A stretch of DNA of 64,000 bases from Thermoanaerobacter ethanolicus JW 200 (lineage in GTDB: Bacteria > Bacillota > Thermoanaerobacteria > Thermoanaerobacterales > Thermoanaerobacteraceae). Shown one piece after another: positions 10,163-22,525 of the stretch (the stretch's first letter is position 1; every line of letters begins with the position of its first letter). The notes below the pieces were generated by a model, which did no database searches, was not told the DNA's origin, and was given only the letters and a program-made list of their open reading frames with translations. Position numbers and translations under genes: made by a program. The stretch lies in the NCBI RefSeq assembly GCF_003722315.1, contig NZ_CP033580.1, positions 391,001 to 455,000 on the forward strand, written 5' to 3'.

Positions 10163-12421
10163 TTGTATCAAAAAACATCGGAAAAAATTGTTGTGAGAAA
10201 TGAAGGAAAGAAGTTAGAGCTTAGAGTATTAGGTGATAAAATTATTAACGTTTTTGTAAGTAATAAAGAGGAAAAAAGAAAGGATACAATTGCGATAGAA
10301 AGGAAAGAATACGATACTCCTGAGTTTAGTATAAGTGATGAATTAGAAAGCATATTAATTGAGACTAATTCATTGAAAGTAAAAATAAATAAAAATGACC
10401 TTTCTGTGAGTTTCCTAGATAAAAATGGAAATATAATTAATGAGGATTACAATGGAGGAGCAAAGTTCAATGAAACAGATGTAAGGTGCTATAAAAAGTT
10501 AAGAGAAGACCATTTTTACGGTTTTGGAGAAAAAGCAGGATATCTCGACAAAAAAGGCGAAAGGCTGGAGATGTGGAATACAGATGAATTTATGACTCAC
10601 AACCAGACTACAAAACTTTTATATGAGTCTTACCCTTTTTTCATAGGAATGAACGATTATCACACTTATGGAATATTTTTGGACAACAGTTTTAGGTCTT
10701 TTTTTGATATGGGTCAAGAAAGTCAAGAATATTATTTTTTTGGAGCATATGGCGGCCAAATGAACTACTATTTTATATACGGAGAAGACATAAAAGAGGT
10801 TGTGGAAAATTATACATATCTTACAGGAAGGATAAGTCTTCCGCCATTATGGGTATTAGGTAATCAACAAAGCAGATATAGTTACACCCCACAAGAGAGA
10901 GTACTGGAGGTTGCAAAAACTTTTAGAGAAAAAGATATTCCTTGTGATGTGATATATCTCGATATAGATTACATGGAAGGGTATAGAGTTTTTACATGGA
11001 ATAAAGAAACGTTTAAAAACCACAAAGAAATGTTAAAACAGCTTAAAGAAATGGGATTTAAAGTAGTGACAATTGTAGATCCAGGAGTTAAGAGAGATTA
11101 CGACTACCATGTTTACAGAGAAGGAATTGAAAAGGGTTATTTTGTAAAGGATAAGTACGGTATAACCTACGTTGGAAAAGTATGGCCAGGGGAAGCTTGT
11201 TTTCCTGACTTTTTACAAGAAGAAGTGAGATATTGGTGGGGTGAAAAGCACAGAGAATTTATAAATGATGGCATTGATGGTATATGGAATGATATGAATG
11301 AACCAGCTGTTTTTGAAACACCTACAAAAACAATGCCAGAGGATAATATTCATATTTTAGATGGAGAAAAGGTACTTCACAAAGAGGCTCACAATGTCTA
11401 TGCAAATTACATGGCAATGGCCACAAGAGATGGTTTTCTAAGGATAAGACCTAATGAAAGGCCTTTTGTTTTGACAAGAGCCGCTTTTTCAGGGATACAA
11501 AGGTATGCTGCAATGTGGACAGGAGACAACAGAAGCTTGTATGAGCATCTTCTTATGATGATGCCAATGTTAATGAACATAGGTCTATCTGGACAACCGT
11601 TTGTAGGAGCAGATGTTGGAGGATTTGAAGGAGATTGCCATGAAGAACTTTTTATAAGGTGGATAGAGGCTGCGGTATTTACTCCGTTTTTAAGAGTTCA
11701 TTCTGCAATAGGAACAAAAGACCAAGAGCCATGGTCTTTTGGTAAAAGAGCAGAAGATATTTCTCGAAAATATATAAAAATGAGATATGAACTTTTGCCT
11801 TACTTATATGATTTGTTTTACATTGCATCTCAAAAAGGCTATCCTATTATGAGGCCTTTGGTTTTTGAATATCAAAAAGATGAAAATACTCATAAGATAT
11901 ATGATGAATTTATGTTTGGAGAAGGTCTCTTAGTTGCTCCTGTATATCTTCCTTCAAAAGAAAGAAGAGAAGTTTATTTGCCTGAAGGAATCTGGTATGA
12001 TTACTGGACGGGAAAAGGATTCAAAGGAAAAAACTATTACCTTGTGGATGCTCCTATAGAAGTAATACCTCTTTTTGTAAAAGAAGGAGGAATACTGTTA
12101 AAACAGCAGCCTCAGTCTTTTATAGGGGAAAAGAAGCTGGAAGAATTAACAGTGGAGATATACAAAGGGAAAGAGGGACATTATCTCCATTATGAAGATG
12201 ATGGAAAATCTTTCGATTATACTAAAGGGGTTTATAACCTCTTCGATATAAGTTTTTGTTATAAAGAAGGAAGAATGGATATAAAATTTGATAAAATTCA
12301 CTTTGGCTATGACAAAGGAGTTAAAAAGTATAAATTTATATTTAAAAATTTTGACGACATCAAAGAGATTAAGATAAATGGTGAAAAAGTTGAGAAGGAA
12401 AGTTGTGAAATTGAATTGTAA
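10163..12421 (+). CDS. Glycoside hydrolase family 31 alpha-glucosidase
   Basis: A 752-residue cytoplasmic (no signal peptide) alpha-glucosidase of family GH31, acting on short alpha-glucosides. An N-terminal beta domain leads into the barrel. The nucleophile motif GIWNDMNEP puts the catalytic Asp at about 377. The acid/base motif WTGDN puts the second Asp at about 455. Supporting GH31 blocks include DVIYLDIDYMEGYRVFTW and FVGADVGGFEGD. The start is TTG 10163 with GGGAGGT upstream. It lies only 12 nt after remB, so it is co-transcribed with replication genes, an unusual place for a sugar enzyme. Exact substrate (maltose, isomaltose or xyloside) cannot be told. Confidence 0.93.
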   Translation: MYQKTSEKIVVRNEGKKLELRVLGDKIINVFVSNKEEKRKDTIAIERKEYDTPEFSISDELESILIETNSLKVKINKNDLSVSFLDKNGNIINEDYNGGAKFNETDVRCYKKLREDHFYGFGEKAGYLDKKGERLEMWNTDEFMTHNQTTKLLYESYPFFIGMNDYHTYGIFLDNSFRSFFDMGQESQEYYFFGAYGGQMNYYFIYGEDIKEVVENYTYLTGRISLPPLWVLGNQQSRYSYTPQERVLEVAKTFREKDIPCDVIYLDIDYMEGYRVFTWNKETFKNHKEMLKQLKEMGFKVVTIVDPGVKRDYDYHVYREGIEKGYFVKDKYGITYVGKVWPGEACFPDFLQEEVRYWWGEKHREFINDGIDGIWNDMNEPAVFETPTKTMPEDNIHILDGEKVLHKEAHNVYANYMAMATRDGFLRIRPNERPFVLTRAAFSGIQRYAAMWTGDNRSLYEHLLMMMPMLMNIGLSGQPFVGADVGGFEGDCHEELFIRWIEAAVFTPFLRVHSAIGTKDQEPWSFGKRAEDISRKYIKMRYELLPYLYDLFYIASQKGYPIMRPLVFEYQKDENTHKIYDEFMFGEGLLVAPVYLPSKERREVYLPEGIWYDYWTGKGFKGKNYYLVDAPIEVIPLFVKEGGILLKQQPQSFIGEKKLEELTVEIYKGKEGHYLHYEDDGKSFDYTKGVYNLFDISFCYKEGRMDIKFDKIHFGYDKGVKKYKFIFKNFDDIKEIKINGEKVEKESCEIEL

Positions 12422-12448
12422 AATAGAGGCAAAAGCCTCTATTTTTTT
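12421..12448. terminator. bidirectional terminator between the GH31 gene and gatD
   Basis: AAATAGAGGC-AAAA-GCCTCTATTT followed by T residues, with A residues on the other side, between convergent genes. It overlaps the last codons of gatD. Confidence 0.85.
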
Positions 12449-13170
12449 ACAAATCTTTCTATCAAAGATTGTTTAGCTTGTTGTTCTAAAGAGTCATCCA
12501 AAGGAGTTAATTCTACTTTTCCATATTTTCTCTTTAAAGCAGTTTCAATTAAAATATCTGCAAATTCAGGATTTTTGGGTAGTACTGGACCGTGGAGATA
12601 TGTTCCATACACATTTTTATAGATACATCCTTCTGTTTTATCTTCTCCATTATTTCCATTTCCAATTATTACTTTACCTAAAGGCTCCATTTTTTCCAAA
12701 AAAGTTTTTCCTGAGTGATTCTCAAAACCTACCATTTTAAAATTTTTATCGGCTATATTTGTCTCTATAACTATATTTCCTATCAATCTCCTATTACCAG
12801 CTATTGTCCAGGCTTTTAAAATTCCTAAACCTTCTAATTTGCTACCAGCCAGAGTTTGATAGTATTCTCCAAGTAATTGATATCCTCCACATATAGCTAA
12901 TACTGTCAAACCATCTTCAATAGCTGTTTTCAAATTTTTACCTTTTTTATTTTTTAAATCATCACTTACAATTTTTTGCTCTCTATCTGACCCTCCTCCT
13001 AAGAATAGAAGGTCTATGTCAGTAAATTCTTCAGTGTAATCTAAAGTTATTGGCTTTATCTCTATTTCAATTTTTCTCCATTCACATCTTTTTTTTAAAG
13101 CTACAATATTTCCTATGTCTCCATATAAGTTTAATAAATCAGGATACATGTGGCCAACGACTAATTTCAT
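12439..13170 (-). CDS. gatD: Lipid II isoglutaminyl synthase, glutaminase subunit GatD
   Basis: Glutamine amidotransferase that supplies ammonia to MurT for amidation of D-Glu in peptidoglycan lipid II. The class I CobB/CobQ-type GATase fold is visible: LLFLGGGSDREQ, the nucleophile Cys94 in AICGGYQLLG, and a C-terminal His in TYLHGPVL. The length of 243 is typical of GatD. Its start overlaps the murT stop in an ATGA junction, so the two-subunit enzyme is translationally coupled. Confidence 0.93.
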   Translation of the reverse strand: MKLVVGHMYPDLLNLYGDIGNIVALKKRCEWRKIEIEIKPITLDYTEEFTDIDLLFLGGGSDREQKIVSDDLKNKKGKNLKTAIEDGLTVLAICGGYQLLGEYYQTLAGSKLEGLGILKAWTIAGNRRLIGNIVIETNIADKNFKMVGFENHSGKTFLEKMEPLGKVIIGNGNNGEDKTEGCIYKNVYGTYLHGPVLPKNPEFADILIETALKRKYGKVELTPLDDSLEQQAKQSLIERFVKK

Positions 13171-14522
13171 TTTTTTGCCTCCTGTAATTTTAAATATTTG
13201 CTTACATCATACAAAGAAGTATAGTTGGGAAGTACAGCTATTAATTCTTCTTCTGTTAAATCAGCTATAGTGTCAAGAGCTTTTTCTATAGAATTTATTA
13301 TTTTTATTTTTTTAATATCAAAGCCGGCATATTTTAATCTTACTGCCATGTCTTCTGCCCTTAAACCTGAAGTTACTATATAGTTTACTTTTGTCTTTGA
13401 TAAAAAGCTTTCTAAGTTTACATCCCACAGCCAAGACACATCCCTTCCATCAGCGTAATTATCATTTATAGAAATTAAAAGGTTTAAGGGTTTATTAAAT
13501 TGAGATAGCATATTTAAAGTGCTTTCAAAACCGATGGGGTTTTTGATTAAATTTATTATTGTCCTTTTGCTTTTTATTTTAGTTTTTTGTAATCTTCCTT
13601 CTATTGGCCAATAGCTTTCTATTGCTTTTAATATAGTGCTAAAGTCTATGTTCAACAAAATGCCAGCAGATATAGCTGCTAATAAATTATACACATTGTA
13701 TAAGCCTATTAATCTACTTTTAACTGTAAAAATTTTATCTTTATAGTATAGATTAAAATTTATTCCATCTTCATTTAAAAATATATTAGTGGCTTTAAAA
13801 TGAGGATTTGGCCGCTTTTTGCCACAATTGGGGCAGTAATAGTCTCCCAGTTGCCCGTAATATATTTTTTTATATTCGTATTTGTGGGCACAAATTGGAC
13901 AGTATTTTTGTTCAAAAGAAGAGGAGTTAATTCCTTCAATGTTGTCTTCAACTCCATAGTAAAAAACTTTCGATTTTATTTCATCTCCTATTGAAGCTGT
14001 AAAAGGTTCATCAGCGTTTAGTAATACTATAGAATCTTGTGGCAGGTTTAAAAGGGCTTTTTTTACTTTTTCTACTGTTGTATCTAGTTCTCCATATCTG
14101 TCTAATTGGTCTCTAAAAAAGTTGGTTATTACTACTATATTGGGTTTTACATCTTCTATCACAATGGGCATGTTTGCTTCATCTACTTCAAAAACGGTCG
14201 CATCTTTTTGTAAATTTCCCAAAAAATTGCTGCTTTTTATTAAAGCAGTTGCAATTCCCGTTTTCATATTTGCTCCTTCTTTGTTGTGTACAACACTTTT
14301 CCCAGCAGTGGTCAAAATAGAGGCTATTAATCCGGAAGTTGTAGTTTTGCCATTTGTACCTGTTATTATTACTTTGTTGTTTTTTATGGGCCCTATTAGT
14401 TTTTCAATTAATTTAGAATCGTACTTTAGTGCGATTTTTCCGGGAAGAGATGTTCCACCTTTTCCTGTGATTTTGCAGGATATGTTGATGAGTTTACCTA
14501 TGTTGACACCTAAAAATTTCAC
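13167..14522 (-). CDS. murT: Lipid II isoglutaminyl synthase, ligase subunit MurT
   Basis: Mur-ligase-like subunit that amidates the glutamate of lipid II using ATP and ammonia from GatD. The P-loop GTNGKTTT is at about 55-62. The Mur central domain follows (EVDEANMP, TNFFRDQLDRYGE). An inserted Cys4 zinc ribbon lies at about 208-233 (CPIC...CPNC), typical of MurT. The C-terminal MurT domain contains NDNYADGRDVSWLWDV. The start is GTG 14522 with GGAAGGTGG upstream. Amidated lipid II is expected to aid cross-linking of the wall in this group. Confidence 0.94.
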   Translation of the reverse strand: MKFLGVNIGKLINISCKITGKGGTSLPGKIALKYDSKLIEKLIGPIKNNKVIITGTNGKTTTSGLIASILTTAGKSVVHNKEGANMKTGIATALIKSSNFLGNLQKDATVFEVDEANMPIVIEDVKPNIVVITNFFRDQLDRYGELDTTVEKVKKALLNLPQDSIVLLNADEPFTASIGDEIKSKVFYYGVEDNIEGINSSSFEQKYCPICAHKYEYKKIYYGQLGDYYCPNCGKKRPNPHFKATNIFLNEDGINFNLYYKDKIFTVKSRLIGLYNVYNLLAAISAGILLNIDFSTILKAIESYWPIEGRLQKTKIKSKRTIINLIKNPIGFESTLNMLSQFNKPLNLLISINDNYADGRDVSWLWDVNLESFLSKTKVNYIVTSGLRAEDMAVRLKYAGFDIKKIKIINSIEKALDTIADLTEEELIAVLPNYTSLYDVSKYLKLQEAKK

Positions 14523-14553
14523 TATTTACCACCTTCCATAAAAAATAAAACCA

Positions 14554-14883
14554 TTAATAGATTTTATTGCCTATTTTTACTTCTCTTTCTGGTTGAAGCA
14601 AGACGACATTCCCATCTTCGTCATCAACTCCAAGCAACAATACTTCAGATATAAAATCTACTACTTGCTTTGGAGGAAAATTAACTACGCAGACCACCAA
14701 TTTATTATACAACTCTTCTTTTTTGTACAATTTTGTTATTTGAGCGCTGGACTTTTTGATTCCTAATTCGCCAAAGTCAATTTTTAACTTATAAGCAGGT
14801 TTTTTTGCTTTTGGAAAGTCTTCTACCTCAATTATTCTTCCTACACGTATGTCAAGTTTTAAAAAATCTTCATAAGTAGCCAT
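14554..14883 (-). CDS. csaA: CsaA-like tRNA-binding domain protein
   Basis: A small protein made of one tRNA-binding (EMAP II/Trbp111) OB-fold: LDIRVGRIIEVEDFPKAKKP, then LGIKKSSAQIT and VVNFPPKQV. In Bacillus CsaA is a chaperone-like partner of secretion, and the fold binds tRNA in other proteins. GTG 14892 is also in frame, but GAGGTG lies 6 nt before ATG 14883, so I use 14883 (109 residues). It is divergent from gyrB and upstream of murT-gatD, possibly in one leftward transcript. Confidence 0.88.
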   Translation of the reverse strand: MATYEDFLKLDIRVGRIIEVEDFPKAKKPAYKLKIDFGELGIKKSSAQITKLYKKEELYNKLVVCVVNFPPKQVVDFISEVLLLGVDDEDGNVVLLQPEREVKIGNKIY

Positions 14884-14898
14884 TGAATTCACCTCAAT

Positions 14899-14948
14899 TT
14901 AAGTATATTATATTATAGGTATATTTGTTAAGTATATTATATTATAGG
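14899..14948. repeat. two-copy 21-bp direct repeat in the csaA-gyrB gap
   Basis: TTAAGTATATTATATTATAG, plus one more G, occurs at 14899-14919 and identically at 14928-14948 (29-bp period). On the minus strand each copy holds a TATAAT-like -10 element. They may be duplicated promoters for csaA or a binding site for a regulator of the divergent genes. Confidence 0.8.
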
Positions 14949-15027
14949 CAATAATAAAAATAAAATTATTTCCTCTTCATTTCCCGGGAAATTTTTCGGG
15001 AAATGTTTTGAATTGAGCAATTCTTAA

Positions 15028-16977
<1,950 letters not shown>

Positions 16978-16991
16978 AAGAGGTGAAATAG

Positions 16992-19415
16992 ATGAGTGAA
17001 GAAAAAGAGAAAGTAATCCCAGTAGACATTGAAGATGAAATGAAAAAATCTTATATAGATTATGCGATGAGTGTAATTGTTGGAAGGGCATTGCCAGATG
17101 TGAGAGATGGTTTAAAACCAGTTCATAGAAGGATTCTCTATGCTATGAATGAGTTGGGATTAACCCCTGACAAGCCATATAAAAAGAGCGTTGCAGTTGT
17201 TGGTGAAGTTTTAGGAAAATACCATCCTCACGGTGATGCAGCTGTTTACGATACTTTAGTGAGACTAGCACAGGATTTTTCAATGAGAGAAACTTTGATA
17301 GATGGGCACGGAAACTTTGGAAGCATAGATGGAGACCCTCCGGCTGCCATGAGGTACACAGAGGCGAGGCTTTCAAAAATTGCCCTTGAGATGCTTACAG
17401 ATATCAACAAAGAGACAGTAGATTTTGTGCCAAACTTTGATGAGACTTTAAAGGAACCAGTTGTACTTCCCTCTCGATTTCCTAATCTTTTAGTCAACGG
17501 CTCTCAAGGAATTGCTGTAGGTATGGCTACGAATATTCCTCCTCACAATTTAGGAGAAGTCATAGATGGAATTGTCGCTTATATAGACAATCCTTATATT
17601 TCAGTAGATGAACTGATGAAATATATAAAAGGACCTGACTTTCCTACAGGAGGAATAATTCTAGGAAGAGACGGTATAAAAGAGACTTATGAGACAGGAA
17701 GAGGTAAAATTGTCGTTAGGGCAAAGGCAGAAATTGAAGAACACCACGGTAAGACGAGAATTGTAATTACTGAGATTCCTTATATGGTTTTAAAAGCTAA
17801 GTTAATTGAAAAAATAGCTGAGTTAGTCCGTGACAAGCACATAGAAGGGATTTCTGATTTGAGAGATGAATCTGATAGGAATGGAATGAAAATTGTAATA
17901 GAGCTAAAAAGAGATGTCAATCCAAAGGTGATACTTAATAAACTTTATATGCACACACAAATGCAGCAGACCTTTGGAGCTATAATGTTAGCTCTTGTAG
18001 ATGGAGAGCCAAAAATACTAAATTTAAAGCAGATTATAGAAAAGTATGTAGATCATCAAGCGGATGTTGTAACGAGAAGGACCAAGTTTGACTTAAGAAA
18101 AGCAGAAGAAAGAGCCCATATTTTAGAAGGGTTAAAAATCGCCCTTGACCACATTGATGAAGTGATAAACATAATAAGAAGTTCAAGGACAGAAGCAATT
18201 GCTAAACAAAATTTAATGGACAAGTTTGGGTTAAGCGAAAAACAAGCACAAGCGATAGTTGACATGAGATTAGGAAGGTTGACTGGGCTTGAAAGGCAAA
18301 AAGTAGAAGATGAGCTTAAAGAGTTAATTGAAAAGATAAAAGAATTAAAGGAAATTTTGGCAGATGAAAGAAAAGTGCTGGAAATAATCAAAAAAGAACT
18401 TTTGGAAATAAAAGATAAATATGCTACTCCGAGAAAGACAAGCATTGTGGCAAAAGAAGAAGAGTTAGATTTAGAGGATTTGGTTCAATTGGAAGATGTT
18501 GTAGTGACAATGACACACTATGGATATATAAAGAGAATGCCTCTTGATACTTATAAGGCTCAAAAACGTGGAGGGAAAGGCATATTAGGTATATCTACAA
18601 GAGAAGATGACTTTGTAGAGGATATATTTATCACTACAACTCATGACAGACTGTTGTTCTTTACAAACAAAGGTAAAGTATATAGTTTAAGGACAATAGA
18701 CATTCCTGAGACAGGAAGACAAGCAAAAGGCACGGCTATTGTCAATCTCATACAGATAGCTCAAGGAGAGAAAGTCACAGCGGTTATTCCTCTTAAAAAG
18801 TCAGAAGATATTAAGTATATTGTGATGTGCACTAAAAAAGGCATAATTAAAAAGACTTCTATAGAAGAGTTCAGGTCAATTAAGAGAAATGGTATAATTG
18901 CTATCACGTTGGAAGAAAGTGATGAGCTTATAAATGTAAAATTAACAAATGGAGAAAGAGAAATAATAATAGGGACTGCCAGAGGCTATGCTATAAGATT
19001 TGATGAAAAAGACATAAGACCTATGGGAAGAGTGGCAAAAGGTGTAATAGCTATTTCCTTGAGAGAAGATGATGAAGTGGTAGAAATGGACCTTGTTCAT
19101 CCCAACAGCGAAATTTTAGTAGTAACAGAAAATGGATTTGGGAAGAGAACGGACTTAGAGGAATACAGGCTTCAAACAAGAGCAGGAAAGGGAATAATTG
19201 CAATAAGGCTTAGCGAAAAGACTGGTAAATTGGTGTCTATACGGTCAGTAAATCCAGAAGATGAATTTATGATAATTTCTGCAAATGGGATTCTTATAAG
19301 AATGAAGGTGTCAGATATTTCTAAGATGCACAGAGATACAAGAGGAGTAACCCTTATGAAGCTTGATGATGGTGACAGGGTTGTTTCTACTGCAAGAATA
19401 GAAAATGAAGAATAA
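16992..19415 (+). CDS. gyrA: DNA gyrase subunit A
   Basis: Breakage-reunion subunit of gyrase. The catalytic Tyr is in AMRYTEARL. The quinolone region [14 protein letters not shown] carries Asp and Ala where Gram-negative enzymes often have Ser, so intrinsic quinolone response may differ (inference). The C-terminal pinwheel repeats include the GyrA-box QAKGTAI / KRGGKGI-type blades. The 807-residue length is normal. It starts 14 nt after gyrB with GAGGTG upstream. An intrinsic terminator follows. Confidence 0.98.
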   Translation: MSEEKEKVIPVDIEDEMKKSYIDYAMSVIVGRALPDVRDGLKPVHRRILYAMNELGLTPDKPYKKSVAVVGEVLGKYHPHGDAAVYDTLVRLAQDFSMRETLIDGHGNFGSIDGDPPAAMRYTEARLSKIALEMLTDINKETVDFVPNFDETLKEPVVLPSRFPNLLVNGSQGIAVGMATNIPPHNLGEVIDGIVAYIDNPYISVDELMKYIKGPDFPTGGIILGRDGIKETYETGRGKIVVRAKAEIEEHHGKTRIVITEIPYMVLKAKLIEKIAELVRDKHIEGISDLRDESDRNGMKIVIELKRDVNPKVILNKLYMHTQMQQTFGAIMLALVDGEPKILNLKQIIEKYVDHQADVVTRRTKFDLRKAEERAHILEGLKIALDHIDEVINIIRSSRTEAIAKQNLMDKFGLSEKQAQAIVDMRLGRLTGLERQKVEDELKELIEKIKELKEILADERKVLEIIKKELLEIKDKYATPRKTSIVAKEEELDLEDLVQLEDVVVTMTHYGYIKRMPLDTYKAQKRGGKGILGISTREDDFVEDIFITTTHDRLLFFTNKGKVYSLRTIDIPETGRQAKGTAIVNLIQIAQGEKVTAVIPLKKSEDIKYIVMCTKKGIIKKTSIEEFRSIKRNGIIAITLEESDELINVKLTNGEREIIIGTARGYAIRFDEKDIRPMGRVAKGVIAISLREDDEVVEMDLVHPNSEILVVTENGFGKRTDLEEYRLQTRAGKGIIAIRLSEKTGKLVSIRSVNPEDEFMIISANGILIRMKVSDISKMHRDTRGVTLMKLDDGDRVVSTARIENEE

Positions 19416-19416
19416 A

Positions 19417-19449
19417 AATAAGCCCTCAATTTTTGGGGGCTTATTTTTT
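19417..19449. terminator. bidirectional terminator between gyrA and namA
   Basis: AATAAGCCC ... GGGCTTATT with a T-run after it, 1 nt past the gyrA stop codon and overlapping the 3' end of the convergent gene. Confidence 0.85.
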
Positions 19450-20454
19450 AAAAGCTCTTTCATATTGTTTTGGCCAGTCTTCCTTTGAAGTGTAGGTATG
19501 CAGAACCCAATAGGGATTTCTTAAAAGTTCTCTTCCAAGTGCAACTAAGTCTGCCCTTTCATTTGAAAGAATTTCTTCTGCAAGCTCTTGTGTCGTTATT
19601 AATCCTACCGCAGAAGTTTTTATATTACAGCGCTTTTTAATTGTTTCAGCGTATTTAACTTGATATCCAGGATATAGATTTATATCAACATTTAAAAGTC
19701 CTCCACTGCTTACATCAATTAAATCAACTTTGTCTTTTATCATGTTGATATATTCTACCATCATATCTATGTTTATTCCGCCTTCCATGTAATCATCTGC
19801 AGATACCCGCACGAAAATAGGTTTATTTTCAGGCCAATTTTTTCTAACTTCATCTATCACTTCAATTAAAAATCTTGCTCTATTTTCAATGCTACCACCG
19901 TATTCATCTTTTCGCTTATTTGAAAGAGGAGAAAGAAATTCGTGGATTAAATAGCCGTGAGCTGCATGTATTTCAACTACATCATAACCTGCTAAGTTAG
20001 CCCTTTTAGCAGCTTCCCCAAAAGCTTTTACTATAGATTTTATTTCGTCAATGGTTAATTCTCTTGGAAGTTTGTAGTGGTTTCCTGCTTTAATAGGGGA
20101 AGGTCCTACAACATCTTCATAAAGTATATCACATTTTCTTCCTGCATGAGCAAGCTGTATTCCCATTACAGCGCCATTTGCTTTACAGATGTCTACAATT
20201 TTTTTTAATTCTTTAACTTGCTCATCATTCCATATCCCAAGGTCACGGTCAGTTATTCTTCCTCTGCTCTCAACAGCTGTGGCTTCTTGCATAATGAGTC
20301 CTACTCCACCAATAGCCCTTGTGGCGTAATGAACTATATGCCAGTCATTTGGCATCCCATCTGTAGAAGCTGAGTACATACACATAGGAGACATCATGAT
20401 TCTATTTTTTATTGTAATATCCTTTATCTTTAAAGGCATATGTAAAATACTCAT
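19441..20454 (-). CDS. namA: Old yellow enzyme family NAD(P)H:flavin oxidoreductase (YqjM/NamA type)
   Basis: FMN-dependent ene-reductase that reduces activated C=C bonds of enones and similar electrophiles. The barrel begins PLKIKDITIKNRIMMSPMCMYS, with the Cys that tunes FMN in YqjM-class enzymes. It has HAGRKC, the FMN/substrate motif EIHAAHGYLIHEFLSPLSN and DLVALGRELLRNPYW. The frame opens at GTG 20460, but AGGGAGA at 20461-20467 fits ATG 20454 (6-nt spacing). The length of 337 is usual. It stands alone between gyrA and the ilv leader. The physiological substrate is unknown. Confidence 0.9.
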   Translation of the reverse strand: MSILHMPLKIKDITIKNRIMMSPMCMYSASTDGMPNDWHIVHYATRAIGGVGLIMQEATAVESRGRITDRDLGIWNDEQVKELKKIVDICKANGAVMGIQLAHAGRKCDILYEDVVGPSPIKAGNHYKLPRELTIDEIKSIVKAFGEAAKRANLAGYDVVEIHAAHGYLIHEFLSPLSNKRKDEYGGSIENRARFLIEVIDEVRKNWPENKPIFVRVSADDYMEGGINIDMMVEYINMIKDKVDLIDVSSGGLLNVDINLYPGYQVKYAETIKKRCNIKTSAVGLITTQELAEEILSNERADLVALGRELLRNPYWVLHTYTSKEDWPKQYERAFKK

Positions 20455-20656
20455 AAACACTCTCCCTTCTTGAACTTTCTAATTTTAATCATAATACATA
20501 TCTTTTTAAAAACCAAATTTGACAAAAATGTTTAAGCTGCATGCGATTTAAGCAATTTTTAATGATAGTTAAAAAAAGAGTAATTTTTTTGGGAGATATT
20601 TAAAATTTTTTAGTAAATGTAAACGATAGATTATTGAAAATTTACAAATAATTTAG

Positions 20657-20685
20657 TTGACTAAAGTAAAAGATGCTGCTAAAAT
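20657..20685 (+). promoter_or_regulatory. promoter of the ilv-leu operon
   Basis: TTGACT at 20657-20662 and TAAAAT at 20680-20685 with exactly 17 bp between, just upstream of the T-box leader. A sigma-A type promoter. Confidence 0.75.
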
Positions 20686-20729
20686 AACAAGTAACTTTAT
20701 TTGGATTTGTATTTTTAAAATGATAAAGG

Positions 20730-20990
20730 ATAAAAGCGATGAAGGTGAGGGGTATGCGTTGAGGCTCAAGAGAGCCGGTGGATGGTGCAAACCGGTGCCG
20801 AGGCGCATATTAGATCGCTCTGGAGCTGTATAGCTGAACGGCGGTAAGCTTATTAGGCTATACCGGGATTACCCGTTACAGGTCAAGTTGTATAACTTGG
20901 TGAGGCTATTGCCGTGAGGTAATAGCGAAAACAGGTGGTACCGCGTGGAGGAAATCCCCGCCCTGTAATTTAGGGCGGGGAATGATTTTT
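20730..20990 (+). ncRNA. T-box leader of the ilv-leu operon
   Basis: A tRNA-sensing antitermination leader. Stem I closes with AGCGAT (20735-20740) and ATCGCT (20814-20819). The inner loop side ATTAG (20809-20813) holds the specifier: UUA (Leu) or AUU (Ile), and I cannot separate the two by eye. The conserved T-box core ACAGGTGGTACCGCG starts at 20931. Its UGGU would pair with the ACCA end of a tRNA with A73, as Leu and Ile tRNAs have. A terminator (20956-20990) follows. Uncharged tRNA should allow read-through into ilvN. Confidence 0.92.
20956..20990 (+). terminator. T-box regulated terminator of the ilv-leu leader
   Basis: CCCCGCCCT at 20956-20964 pairs with AGGGCGGGG at 20972-20980, followed by AATGATTTTT. 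The left arm and upstream T-box bases would form the competing antiterminator. Confidence 0.88.
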
Positions 20991-21007
20991 ATATAGGGGG
21001 TGATAAT

Positions 21008-22506
<1,499 letters not shown>

Positions 22507-22525
22507 ATAAGGAGGTAGATAGGCA

